This document shows, piece after piece, positions 25,955-33,845 of a stretch of 64,000 nt of DNA. Source of the stretch: Bradyrhizobium iriomotense. Lineage in GTDB: Bacteria; Pseudomonadota; Alphaproteobacteria; Rhizobiales; Xanthobacteraceae. The position numbers and the translations under genes are program-made. Each line of letters begins with the position of its first letter. The first letter of the stretch is position 1. Under the pieces are notes generated by a model. The model saw nothing but the letters and a program-made list of their open reading frames with translations, was not told the DNA's origin and made no database searches. The stretch is from assembly GCF_018129405.1 (NCBI RefSeq), contig NZ_JAFCLP010000016.1:108750-172749 (forward strand), in the 5' to 3' direction.

Positions 25955-26665
25955 TCAACGGCGGCCGCCGGCAAGTCGCAGCAGCATCATGAACAGGTTG
26001 AGGAAATTGAGATAGAGCGACAGCGCGGCAACGACCGACTTGCGGCCCGCAATGGTGTGGTCATCCGAGCTGTCGTACATCCCCTTGATCCTCTGGGTAT
26101 CGTAGGCCGTCAGGCCGGCAAACACGCCGACGCCCACGATCGAGATCAGCCAGTCGAGCGCGGTCGACCCCAGGAACAGGTTGACCAGGCTCGCGATGAT
26201 GATTCCGATCAGGCCCATGAACAGGAAGGTGCCCAATCCCGAGAGATCGCGCCGGGTCGTGTAGCCGAGGAGGCTAAGCGCCCCGAACATCGCGGCCGCG
26301 ATGAAGAAGACGCGGGTGATCGACGAGCTGGTGTAGATGTGCAGCAATATCGAAAGCGATACGCCGACCAGCGCCGAATAGACGAAGAACAGGGTCCGTG
26401 CCGTGGACACCGACAGCGTGTTGATGCGCGAGCCGATGAAGAACACCAGGGCGAGCGGCGCCAGGATGAAGACCCACATCAGGGGACTCTGGAGCAACTC
26501 GGGGCCGATAGCCTGATAGGTCACCCAGGCGACGACGGCGGTCAAGCCGACACCTGCAGCCATGTAGCCGTAGATCCGCAGCATGTAATCGCGCAATCCG
26601 GCATCCACCGCGATCGCGCCGCCGACGGCGTCTGTGGCCGTCAGGTTGTGATCATAGTTCGACAT
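25955..26665 (-). CDS. Bax inhibitor-1/YccA family membrane protein (236 aa)
   Basis: Seven hydrophobic segments after a short cytoplasmic N-terminus. Family features include an AYDTQRIKGMYDS motif near the C-terminus (Asp pair of the pH/calcium-sensing site) and the final ALSLYLNFLNLFMMLLRL helix. The ATG at 26665 follows GAGGAGGCAAGCG. The BI-1/YccA family forms pH-gated ion-leak channels or modulates FtsH protease. It is convergent with the DUF1269 gene, with 18 bp between the stops. Confidence 0.92.
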   Translation of the reverse strand: MSNYDHNLTATDAVGGAIAVDAGLRDYMLRIYGYMAAGVGLTAVVAWVTYQAIGPELLQSPLMWVFILAPLALVFFIGSRINTLSVSTARTLFFVYSALVGVSLSILLHIYTSSSITRVFFIAAAMFGALSLLGYTTRRDLSGLGTFLFMGLIGIIIASLVNLFLGSTALDWLISIVGVGVFAGLTAYDTQRIKGMYDSSDDHTIAGRKSVVAALSLYLNFLNLFMMLLRLAGGRR

Positions 26666-26929
26666 CGCTTGCCTCCTCTGACGTTCGCCGAGTGAGGCCA
26701 CGCTAGCCTTCGAACCTGCTGACCAATATCGGACAATCCCCCGAGGGCCGTCGGTGAAAACCACCGCCTTACGATGCAAATTGCACGGCGGCGCCGGAGC
26801 CCTCACGGCACCCGCGTTCATGGCCAATCCGCAAATCGGGAACCTCTGCCTGCGCCTCTCAGTCTTTTGGCGGAGCTACCTTACGCCGTTGTCACTGGAG
26901 GCCCGCCGCGGGCCGGCTTAATCGGGGGC

Positions 26930-27154
26930 ATGCGCTTCTTCTTCCATATCGCCGACAAGTACGGTGTCTCGACCGACGGGATCGGATGCGAATATGCCGG
27001 GCAGGACGCAGCCGTCCTGCATGCCAGCCGCCTTGCCGCCGAGCTTGCCAAGGCCGGCGAATTCTTCCGTGGCGGTGTCGTGCTCGTTGCCCGGGCCACG
27101 GAATCCCTCTCCTGCTCCGCGAGCGAGGACGACGCGTTGCTTCCCAAGACCTGA
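26930..27154 (+). CDS. DUF6894 family small protein (74 aa)
   Basis: Begins MRFFFHIADKYGVSTDGIG, the characteristic start of DUF6894 proteins common in Bradyrhizobium and relatives, where a D-x-x-G segment follows an N-terminal phenylalanine-rich strand. It has no membrane segment. The ATG at 26930 is preceded by a G-rich ribosome site. The function of the family is unknown. It is followed by a long GC-rich hairpin before the antiporter gene. Confidence 0.8.
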   Translation: MRFFFHIADKYGVSTDGIGCEYAGQDAAVLHASRLAAELAKAGEFFRGGVVLVARATESLSCSASEDDALLPKT

Positions 27155-27203
27155 CGTCCGCAGCTGATGCTCCGCGCCCGCCGATTTCCTGCCCTGCTCC
27201 CTA

Positions 27204-27218
27204 CAGAGAATCCCTGAT
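27204..27218 (+). promoter_or_regulatory. candidate shared regulatory motif upstream of the second antiporter
   Basis: CAGAGAATCCCTGAT, ending 85 bp before the start codon. It aligns to the motif upstream of the DUF1269 gene with one gap and about 12 matches; a GCCCTG-containing left half is also present. This is weaker than the 25323/31288 pair. Confidence 0.3.
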
Positions 27219-27254
27219 GGGCGCGCTGGGTGTGACCCTCTAAGGTCTTCGCAT

Positions 27255-27283
27255 AAGGCGGCCGCTGCAACTGCGGCCGCCTT
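27255..27283. terminator. 11-bp GC-rich hairpin
   Basis: AAGGCGGCCGC (27255-27265) and GCGGCCGCCTT (27273-27283) around a 7-nt loop, 100 bp after the DUF6894 stop and 20 bp before the antiporter start. No U-tract follows, so it may be a terminator for the upstream gene or a 5' leader structure of the antiporter gene. Confidence 0.45.
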
Positions 27284-27303
27284 GGATCGGAAGGCCATCC
27301 GTC

Positions 27304-28737
27304 ATGGCGGCGAACGAGGCCGATCAGAAACTCTCGCGCAACGCGCTGATTGCGCTTGTGATCGGGTCGATGGTCGGCTCCGGCATCTTCGCATTGCCGT
27401 CGCAATTCGGACGCGCCACCGGCGCACTCGGCGCGATCATCGCCTGGGTGATTGCCGGCACCGGTATGCTGACGCTGGCCTTCGTGTTCCAGTCGCTGTC
27501 CCGGCGCAAGCCGGAGCTCGACGCCGGCATCTACGCTTACGCGAAGGACGGCTTCGGTGACTATATCGGCTTTGCCTCCGCGGCGGGCTATTGGATCGGC
27601 TGCTGCCTCGCCGACGTCGCCTGTCTCATCCTGATCAAGGCCACGCTCGGGCAGTTCTTCTCTGTCTTCGGCGACGGCACGACGCCCATCGCGATCGTCT
27701 CGGCGTCCCTGCTGCTGTGGAGCGTCCATGTCCTGGTGCTGCGCGGCATCAAGGGGGCCGCCGCGCTCAACACCGCCACGACCTTCGCGAAAATCATTCC
27801 GATCCTGCTCTTCATCGTCGTGGCTGCGATCGCCCTGAACGGCGAAGTATTCTCGGGGAATTTCTGGGGTGCGGAGCGGCCGGACGCCCGGGACGTTCTG
27901 GCCCAGGTCCGCGGCACGATGCTGCTCACGGTGTTCGTGTTCGTCGGCATCGAGGGCGCGAGCGTGTATTCGCGCTACGCCAGGACGCGTTCCGACATCG
28001 GCATCGCAACGGTCACCGGCTTTCTGACGGTGCTCTGTCTTCTCGTGCTCGTGACGCTCCTGTCCTACGGCATCCTGCCGCGGGGTGAGCTCGCGGATCT
28101 GCCGACACCGTCGATGGCGGGCGTGATGGAAACAATGGTCGGCCGCTGGGGCGGCGTGCTCATCAGCATCGCCTTGCTGATCTCGATCCTCGGCAACTAC
28201 CTGTCCTGGTCGCTGCTTGCGGCCGAGATCCTGCACTCGGCGGCGAAGCAGCGCACCATGCCGGCCTTTCTCGCGCGCGAGAACGTGCACAAGGTTCCTG
28301 TCGGTGCGCTCTGGCTCACGAATTGCGTGATACAGACCTTTCTCTTCGTGAGCTGGTTCGCCGAATATGCCTTCACGCTCGCCCTGAAGATGACGAGCGC
28401 GATGACGCTGATCCCGTATTTTCTCGTCGCGGCGTACGGCCTGAAGCTCGCATCGACGGCTGAGGCCTATGATGCCGGCGAGCGCGCCCGCACCACCGAC
28501 GGGATCGTCGCAGCCGTCGCGACGCTCTACGCGGCCGGCATGATCTACGCCGGCGGACCGAAATTTCTTTTGCTGTCCGCAATCCTCTACGCGCCGGGAA
28601 CGCTGCTGTTCCTGATCGCCAAGCGCGAGCGCAAGGAGAGGCTGTTCAGGCCGGTCGAGTCCGTCCTGTTCGGGGCGATCACCATCGCCGCGGGCGCCGG
28701 AATCTATGGGCTGGCCGTCGGAGCCATCTCGATTTGA
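27304..28737 (+). CDS. second APC-family basic amino acid antiporter, ArcD-like paralogue (477 aa)
   Basis: Same length and architecture as the ArcD-like protein at 23558: first helix [33 protein letters not shown], and a C-terminal [16 protein letters not shown] block matching the paralogue's [13 protein letters not shown]. Substrate is probably arginine, ornithine, citrulline or a polyamine. The ATG at 27304 is used. It is not adjacent to a catabolic enzyme, in contrast to the arcD-arcA pair, so it may export the deiminase product or act in acid resistance. Confidence 0.92.
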   Translation: MAANEADQKLSRNALIALVIGSMVGSGIFALPSQFGRATGALGAIIAWVIAGTGMLTLAFVFQSLSRRKPELDAGIYAYAKDGFGDYIGFASAAGYWIGCCLADVACLILIKATLGQFFSVFGDGTTPIAIVSASLLLWSVHVLVLRGIKGAAALNTATTFAKIIPILLFIVVAAIALNGEVFSGNFWGAERPDARDVLAQVRGTMLLTVFVFVGIEGASVYSRYARTRSDIGIATVTGFLTVLCLLVLVTLLSYGILPRGELADLPTPSMAGVMETMVGRWGGVLISIALLISILGNYLSWSLLAAEILHSAAKQRTMPAFLARENVHKVPVGALWLTNCVIQTFLFVSWFAEYAFTLALKMTSAMTLIPYFLVAAYGLKLASTAEAYDAGERARTTDGIVAAVATLYAAGMIYAGGPKFLLLSAILYAPGTLLFLIAKRERKERLFRPVESVLFGAITIAAGAGIYGLAVGAISI

Positions 28738-28767
28738 CCGATTGTCGCTGACCGCATGGAGGCGAGT

Positions 28768-29004
28768 ATGAACATCCGGACCGTGTATCGCTCCTTGATC
28801 CTGAGCGCCGTGGTGGCCGTCACCGCACCGTCGACCATTTCCGTGGCGCAGAAGGACGGGACCGTGGCGGCACCGAAGCAGTCCGGCGCGGCTGCGCCAA
28901 GCGATGCAAGGCCCAACACCAATACGAATCCGGTCAAGCACCGCTATTGGCGTCATCGCGGCGGCAAGCATCCGCATTATGGCAGCCGCCGCGTTCGCAC
29001 CTGA
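28768..29004 (+). CDS. small secreted His/Arg-rich protein (78 aa)
   Basis: The ATG at 28768 has GGAGG at ideal spacing; the in-frame ATG at 28756 lacks one. Signal peptide (SLILSAVVAVTAPSTISVA) followed by a low-complexity mature part ending KHRYWRHRGGKHPHYGSRR. No known domain; metal or nucleic-acid binding would be speculation. It sits 30 bp after the second antiporter and 11 bp before the AI-2E gene, so it is probably part of the same transcript. Confidence 0.65.
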   Translation: MNIRTVYRSLILSAVVAVTAPSTISVAQKDGTVAAPKQSGAAAPSDARPNTNTNPVKHRYWRHRGGKHPHYGSRRVRT

Positions 29005-29015
29005 GACACGGCCAC

Positions 29016-30155
29016 ATGACGGCGGACCGATCAATGAGCGATTCCAGGATCGGACCAGAGCGGGTCCGCGAGGTCGTTCTGCACGAGAGCCCGGTCGACG
29101 AATCCGGGCAAGCCGAACGGCCGAGCCTGCTCGCAATCGGCCTCACTTTGCTCGCCGCAGCCGTTGCCCTGTTCCTGGTGTGGCAAACTGTGTCCAGCCT
29201 CCTCATCGTGTTCGCGGGGGTGCTGTTCGCAGCCTTTCTGGATGCCGCAGCGCGAGCTCTGGCGCCGGTCCTTCCCCTCAGCCGGATCTGGCGTCTGACA
29301 TTCGTTCTCATGCTGCTCTCGGCCTTGTCGGGCTTTGGGCTGGTTTGGGGCGCCGGCAAGCTGCCGGAGCAGACGCGCCTGCTGCTGAAGGTCATGGATG
29401 CGCAGGTCGATATTCTGCAGCAGCACCTGTTGTCTTACGGCGTGGACCTGCTCGGCCCGGAATGGGGGCGCGACTTCGCCCAATGGCTGTTCGCCGATCA
29501 GGGCCGGTTTCTCAGCCATGCGCAATTCCTGCTGGGGGGCGCCTCGAGCCTTCTGACCGGCGTGCTCGTGGTCGTGTTCCTGGGGATTCTCTTTGCCTTC
29601 GATCCCACCAGCTACCGCGAGAGCCTGGTCGTGCTGGTCAGGGCATCCTACCGCGCCCGCATGCGCGCCGTGATGGACGAGATCGGCACCGTCATGCGGC
29701 TGTGGTTCGTCGGCCAGTTGATCCGCATCATCCTGATGACGCTGTGCGTCTGGCCCGCGCTTTATCTCATCGGACTGCCCGGGCCATTCCTGCTGGGGCT
29801 GCAGGCGGGCTTGTCGAATTTCATCCCCTATCTCGGGCCGATCGTCGCCGCGATCCCGATCGCGCTTGTCGCGATGCCGCTCGGTGCCTCGCTGCTGATC
29901 TGGGCCGTCGCCGTCTACACCATCATCCAGTCGATCGAAGGCTACGTGATCGGGCCTCTGATCCAGCGCCGGGCGGTCGAGACACCGCCGGCCTGGACGC
30001 TGGTTGCGATCGTCCTGCTCGGCGCCCTGTTTGGCGTCATGGGCATCGCGCTGGCAATGCCGCTCGTCGCCGTCGCACGGGTCGCGATCATCCGGTTCTA
30101 CGTCGAGGACTATCTCGGCGACGGTCACGAGCCGGCAACGGAATATCGTGAGTGA
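29016..30155 (+). CDS. AI-2E family (PF01594) membrane transporter (379 aa)
   Basis: Eight hydrophobic segments in the AI-2E layout: two pairs at the N-terminus, an amphipathic cytoplasmic-periplasmic middle, then GLPGPFLLGLQAGLSNFIPYLGP, the family signature region, and a final helix PPAWTLVAIVLLGALFG. The family includes TqsA (autoinducer-2 export) and Na+/H+ antiporters; substrate here is unknown. Start could be 29016 or the ATG at 29034; neither has a strong ribosome site. It probably belongs to a run of envelope genes from 27304 to 31246. Confidence 0.87.
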   Translation: MTADRSMSDSRIGPERVREVVLHESPVDESGQAERPSLLAIGLTLLAAAVALFLVWQTVSSLLIVFAGVLFAAFLDAAARALAPVLPLSRIWRLTFVLMLLSALSGFGLVWGAGKLPEQTRLLLKVMDAQVDILQQHLLSYGVDLLGPEWGRDFAQWLFADQGRFLSHAQFLLGGASSLLTGVLVVVFLGILFAFDPTSYRESLVVLVRASYRARMRAVMDEIGTVMRLWFVGQLIRIILMTLCVWPALYLIGLPGPFLLGLQAGLSNFIPYLGPIVAAIPIALVAMPLGASLLIWAVAVYTIIQSIEGYVIGPLIQRRAVETPPAWTLVAIVLLGALFGVMGIALAMPLVAVARVAIIRFYVEDYLGDGHEPATEYRE

Positions 30156-30160
30156 TCTCC

Positions 30161-30760
30161 ATGAGCGAAATCGATGCACAGCAACACGATGCCCCCGAGC
30201 CTCCCCTGACGCGCGCAGGGGCCGGTCATTTTCTCTGGCAGCAGCTTCCGTATGCCATCGCGCTGCTGCTCGCCATCGCAGGCGTCGCCTATACGAACGT
30301 CTCGCACCAACCGCTGGTCGGCTATTGGGAGTTCCTGGCGCTCGCCATCGGCGTGGTCTGCGTCATCACCAAATGGCCGGAGACCGAAGGCAGGGACGGC
30401 CAGATCCGCCTGGTGTGGACCCAGGCGCTGCACTGGATCGCGGTCCTGATCACGATGAACATCATGCTGGTCTCCGGGGTTCAACAGATGCTTCCGACGC
30501 CGGCGACCGGTCTCGTGCTGCTGACGCTGCTTGCGCTCGGCACGTTCCTTGCGGGCGTCAGCCTCCTGTCGTTGCAGATTGCCTTTCTCGGCCTCGCGAT
30601 GGGCGCGGCCGTGCCGGCGATATCCTGGCTGAAGCAGTCCATCTTCTTCTTCCTGCTCGGCGCCGTGTTGCTGATCGGTCTCGCGATCTCGTTCTGGCTG
30701 CGCCAGGACGGCCGCCCCTCGAGCGCAGCGACTGGAGCCCAACACCAGACGGAGGCTTGA
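30161..30760 (+). CDS. multi-pass hypothetical membrane protein (199 aa)
   Basis: Five or so hydrophobic segments, including LPYAIALLLAIAGVAYTNV, WEFLALAIGVVCVI, WIAVLITMNIMLVSGV, VLLTLLALGTFLAGV and a final FFFLLGAVLLIGLAISFWL. No recognised domain. The ATG at 30161 lies 5 bp after the AI-2E stop, so it is coupled to that gene and may be an accessory subunit; this is inference from position only. Confidence 0.75.
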   Translation: MSEIDAQQHDAPEPPLTRAGAGHFLWQQLPYAIALLLAIAGVAYTNVSHQPLVGYWEFLALAIGVVCVITKWPETEGRDGQIRLVWTQALHWIAVLITMNIMLVSGVQQMLPTPATGLVLLTLLALGTFLAGVSLLSLQIAFLGLAMGAAVPAISWLKQSIFFFLLGAVLLIGLAISFWLRQDGRPSSAATGAQHQTEA

Positions 30761-31246
30761 ATGCGAACATTGCGATGTCTTGCGGCCATCTGCGCGTTGA
30801 CCGTTCTTTGCACCACCACCACGTCCGCGCGCGCCGAGAGATTCAGGATTGGCAGGCTGCTGTGCTTCTCCGAACCTCGCGTCGGGCTGGTGCTCGGATC
30901 CACGCAGGCAATGCGCTGCGTGTTCACCGGGCTGCGCCCGCCACGGCAGTACGCCTACGAGGGACGGATCAGGCGCGTCGGCCTTGACCTCGGCGTGACC
31001 AGCGCCGGCACGCTGTCCTGGGCGGTCTTCGCCCGGAATTCGCGGATTGGCCCCGGCACGCTCCGCGGCAGCTATGTCGGCGCTAGCGGCAATTTTGCAT
31101 TGGGTCCCGGCCTCGGCGCCAACGTCCTGATCGGCGGCTCGCGGAGGAGCGTGATGCTGCAGCCGATCTCGATCGAACGTTCGATCGGGCTCAATCTCGC
31201 GGCTGGCGTGACCCATCTGACATTGGGGCCGCGAGGCCCGCAATAA
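30761..31246 (+). CDS. DUF992 secreted protein (161 aa)
   Basis: Signal peptide ending TTTSARA, then a DUF992 domain: an RLLCF.EPRVGLVLGSTQ start, and a glycine-rich end SYVGASGNFALGPGLGANVLIGG. DUF992 is largely confined to Rhizobiales and its role is unknown; periplasmic or outer-membrane association is expected. Its ATG immediately follows the stop of the preceding membrane protein, so it is the last gene of that cluster. Confidence 0.85.
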   Translation: MRTLRCLAAICALTVLCTTTTSARAERFRIGRLLCFSEPRVGLVLGSTQAMRCVFTGLRPPRQYAYEGRIRRVGLDLGVTSAGTLSWAVFARNSRIGPGTLRGSYVGASGNFALGPGLGANVLIGGSRRSVMLQPISIERSIGLNLAAGVTHLTLGPRGPQ

Positions 31247-31287
31247 GGCCTGCTCTTGATGCTGATACAGCCCGATGGGGGATGCGA

Positions 31288-31322
31288 ACATTCCCGCCCG
31301 GTGGCTCAGGGTTTCGTCTGAT
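31288..31322 (+). promoter_or_regulatory. candidate shared regulatory motif upstream of the HdeD-like gene
   Basis: ACATTC (31288-31293) and CAGGGTTTCGTCTGAT (31307-31322), with the same 19-base offset as at 25323-25357. It ends 70 bp upstream of the start codon. Confidence 0.5.
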
Positions 31323-31392
31323 GTCGGCGCGGCGGGTTCGCCGCTAGGATTCACCGTCGGTCGATGGAACCATCGTCGTCCGGGAGGATCGC

Positions 31393-31971
31393 ATGACAGC
31401 CTATGACAGCCGGTCCGGCATCGCGGCGCTGGGCCCTCCGCCACTCTGGGTCTGCGCTCTCCTCGGTGCCGTCTTGATCGCCGCCGGCATCTTCGCTCTG
31501 GGCGACGTTGCGTTCGCGACCATCATCAGCGTCAAGTTCATCGGACTGACCGCGATCGCCGCCGGCGGGTTCGAGATCGCGCATGCGTTCTGGACCAAGG
31601 AATGGGGTGGCTTCCTGTGGCGGATCGTTCTCGGCGCGCTCTACCTCGTCTTTGGCCTGCTGCTGCTCACACAGCCCGCCTCGGGCGCGCTGATCCTGAC
31701 CTATTTCCTCGGCGCGGTGCTGTTCGCCTCCGGCGTCATTCGCTGCGTGCTGAGTTTTGCCTACTGGCATCAGAACGGCTGGATGATGCTGATCTCCGGC
31801 ATCTTTGCCGTCATCGCCGGCGTGCTCATCCTGTTCGGCTTCCCCGATATCAGCGTCTGGGCGCTTGGCTTCCTGCTCGGTGTCGACCTGATCTCGCATG
31901 GGCTCGCATGGTTGCTCTACGCGCTGCAATCGCTGCGGACGGCCGAACCACAAAGGAGAGAAGCACAATGA
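31393..31971 (+). CDS. HdeD/DUF308 family membrane protein (192 aa)
   Basis: Six hydrophobic segments arranged as three DUF308 hairpins (LGAVLIAAGIFALGD, IVLGALYLVFGLLLL, ISGIFAVIAGVLILFGFPD). HdeD proteins are linked to acid resistance in enterobacteria. The ATG at 31393 is preceded by GGGAGGATCGC. It is followed by an overlapping small gene (ATGA at 31968). Its upstream motif is nearly identical to that of the DUF1269 gene, so the two are probably co-regulated. Confidence 0.9.
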   Translation: MTAYDSRSGIAALGPPPLWVCALLGAVLIAAGIFALGDVAFATIISVKFIGLTAIAAGGFEIAHAFWTKEWGGFLWRIVLGALYLVFGLLLLTQPASGALILTYFLGAVLFASGVIRCVLSFAYWHQNGWMMLISGIFAVIAGVLILFGFPDISVWALGFLLGVDLISHGLAWLLYALQSLRTAEPQRREAQ

Positions 31972-32282
31972 ACGCCCCCAACCGCCGTGCCGTCCTCGGT
32001 CTTGCAACGAATGCCATTGCCGCGGCCGCAATCGGCACCGTCGGCGTTCGCCTCATCGGCGTTGCCGAGGCGATGCCGGTCGATCCCGATCCCGGGCGGG
32101 CCGGCGGGCCAGCGACCCCTGTTACGCCGGCGCAGTGGGGACCCGGCCCGGGCTGGGGAGGCCCGGGCTGGGGCGCCCCGCCGCCGCGTCCCGGTTGGCG
32201 TCCCCCACCGCCGCGTCGTCGTCGCCGCTGGGTGTGCTGGTGGCATCGCGGCCGTCGTCATTGCGGATGGCGCTGGCGCTAG
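31968..32282 (+). CDS. small Tat/Sec-exported Pro/Gly/Trp-rich protein (104 aa)
   Basis: Overlaps the HdeD-like stop. RRAVLGLATNAIAAAAIGTVG resembles a twin-arginine or Sec signal, and the mature region is a low-complexity PGPGWGGPGWGAPPP repeat followed by an Arg-rich tail with two WW/CWW patches. No known domain. Such proteins are common beside stress membrane proteins in rhizobia; an envelope structural role is conceivable but unproven. Confidence 0.7.
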   Translation: MNAPNRRAVLGLATNAIAAAAIGTVGVRLIGVAEAMPVDPDPGRAGGPATPVTPAQWGPGPGWGGPGWGAPPPRPGWRPPPPRRRRRWVCWWHRGRRHCGWRWR

Positions 32283-32321
32283 GACGCTTCGCGAGCCCTT
32301 GCCAAGGTGATGGAGGGAATT

Positions 32322-32564
32322 GTGCGCAACAATTACCAATGGGTCCTCGCCGCCGCGCTGGCCGCGCTTCTCGTTGCGGCGACCTGGTTTTGCGTATCGG
32401 TCTGGCGCTCGACGCCGGCGATGCCGGTCTACGGCAATATCATCCTGGCCGGGGCTGCGGTCCTCGTCCTGGTGTCGGGCTGCGGCCTGATCGCGCTGAT
32501 GTTCTACAGCCATCGCAAGGGCTACGACGAACCTGCGCGGAGCGACAGGGCCGCCCGGGAGTGA
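32322..32564 (+). CDS. small two-helix membrane protein (80 aa)
   Basis: The GTG at 32322 follows GGAGGG with good spacing; ATG at 32310 is an alternative. Two hydrophobic helices, WVLAAALAALLVAATWFCV and GNIILAGAAVLVLVSGCGLIAL, with a charged C-terminus. No recognised family. It is 39 bp before the RND adaptor gene and in the same direction, so it may be an accessory to the pump or simply a neighbour. Confidence 0.65.
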   Translation: MRNNYQWVLAAALAALLVAATWFCVSVWRSTPAMPVYGNIILAGAAVLVLVSGCGLIALMFYSHRKGYDEPARSDRAARE

Positions 32565-32603
32565 CCCAGTCCGCTGTTCTGAGCCTGGAGCAAGGAGCGG
32601 ACG

Positions 32604-33845
32604 ATGAATCTTGCCGACGTCCCGATCCGATTGCTGGCGGCGGGTCTCATGACCGTGCTGACCGGCGGGGCCGCCCGGACGCAGCCTGCCGCCCCCGCGC
32701 CTTCGGTCGGGATCGTCGAAGCGACACGGCGGCCGATCACCGAGAGCAGCGAGTTTCTCGGCCGCATCGAGGCGATCAACCGGGTCAACGTTGCCGCCCG
32801 CGTCACCGCTTTTCTGGAACAGCGGCTCTTCGACGAGGGCGCCGAGATCAAGAAGGGTGACCAGCTTTATCGCCTCGAGCGCGGTCCATTCGAAGCCGAT
32901 CTTGCGACCAAGAAGGCGCAGGTGGCGCAGCTCGAGGCAACGCTGGAGAATGCAAGGCTGACGACGGAGCGCGCACGGACCCTGCTCGGAGGCCCGGCCG
33001 GGCAGCAGTCGATCTACGACGCTGCGATTGCAAACCAGCGCAGCCTGGAAGCCCAGGTGCAGGCCGCACGGGCCCAGGTCCAGGCCTCGCAAATCAACCT
33101 CGACTACACCGTGATCAGCGCGCCGATCGACGGCAAGATCGGGCGCACGGCGGTGACGGAAGGCAACATCGTGAGCCCCTCGTCCGGCGTGCTGACCACG
33201 ATCGTCAGCCAGGATCCGATGTACGTCACGTTTCCCGTGCCGCTGCGCCAGGGGCTCGAGCTGCGCGAGCGATACGGTCCGCAGGGCGGACTTGAGGCGG
33301 TGGTGATCCGGTTGCGGCTACCCGACGGGCGCATGTACGGCCAGTCCGGCAAGTTGAACTTCGTCGACAACAGCATCGCGCAAAACACCGACACGATCAC
33401 GGTGCGGGGCGAAATCGCCAATCCGATCCTGCGCGCTCCATCCGCCGCAGGCGTCATCGCCCATGAGCTGACCGACGGCGAGTTCGTGACCGTCGTGCTC
33501 GAAGGCGTCCAGCCGGTCGAGGTGCTGGCGATCCCGCGCTCGGCCGTGCTGTCCGACCAGCGGGGCGACTACGTCCTCGTGGTGGGCACGGACAACAAGG
33601 CCGAGCAGCGGCGCATTCAGCTCGGACAATCGACATCGACGATCGCCGCGGTCATCAACGGGCTTGCGGCCGGCGACAAGGTGATCGCCGAAGGCCTGCA
33701 GCGGGTTCGTGCCGGCCAGACCGTCACTCCGGATCCGGCAAGCGCGCTCATCCTGTCGAGCATGAAGGGCGCAGCGAGCGGGCCGGCGCCACTGGCCGAC
33801 CACGCAACCCGTCCCCCGACGCGCCCGGCGGACGGCAGCCCATGA
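32604..33845 (+). CDS. RND efflux periplasmic adaptor (413 aa)
   Basis: Membrane-fusion protein of the AcrA/MexE type. The order is an N-terminal signal-like stretch, [23 protein letters not shown] (lipoyl half), an alpha-helical hairpin rich in Ala/Gln ([19 protein letters not shown]), then [22 protein letters not shown] (second lipoyl half) and a beta-barrel domain. It links the inner-membrane pump to an outer-membrane channel, which is not encoded here. It overlaps the pump gene by ATGA. Substrates are unknown. Confidence 0.93.
   Translation: MNLADVPIRLLAAGLMTVLTGGAARTQPAAPAPSVGIVEATRRPITESSEFLGRIEAINRVNVAARVTAFLEQRLFDEGAEIKKGDQLYRLERGPFEADLATKKAQVAQLEATLENARLTTERARTLLGGPAGQQSIYDAAIANQRSLEAQVQAARAQVQASQINLDYTVISAPIDGKIGRTAVTEGNIVSPSSGVLTTIVSQDPMYVTFPVPLRQGLELRERYGPQGGLEAVVIRLRLPDGRMYGQSGKLNFVDNSIAQNTDTITVRGEIANPILRAPSAAGVIAHELTDGEFVTVVLEGVQPVEVLAIPRSAVLSDQRGDYVLVVGTDNKAEQRRIQLGQSTSTIAAVINGLAAGDKVIAEGLQRVRAGQTVTPDPASALILSSMKGAASGPAPLADHATRPPTRPADGSP

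Noticed and set aside
26881-29136. 751-codon minus-strand open frame opposite the second antiporter
   Set aside because: Antisense shadow; the plus-strand gene has all ArcD-family motifs.
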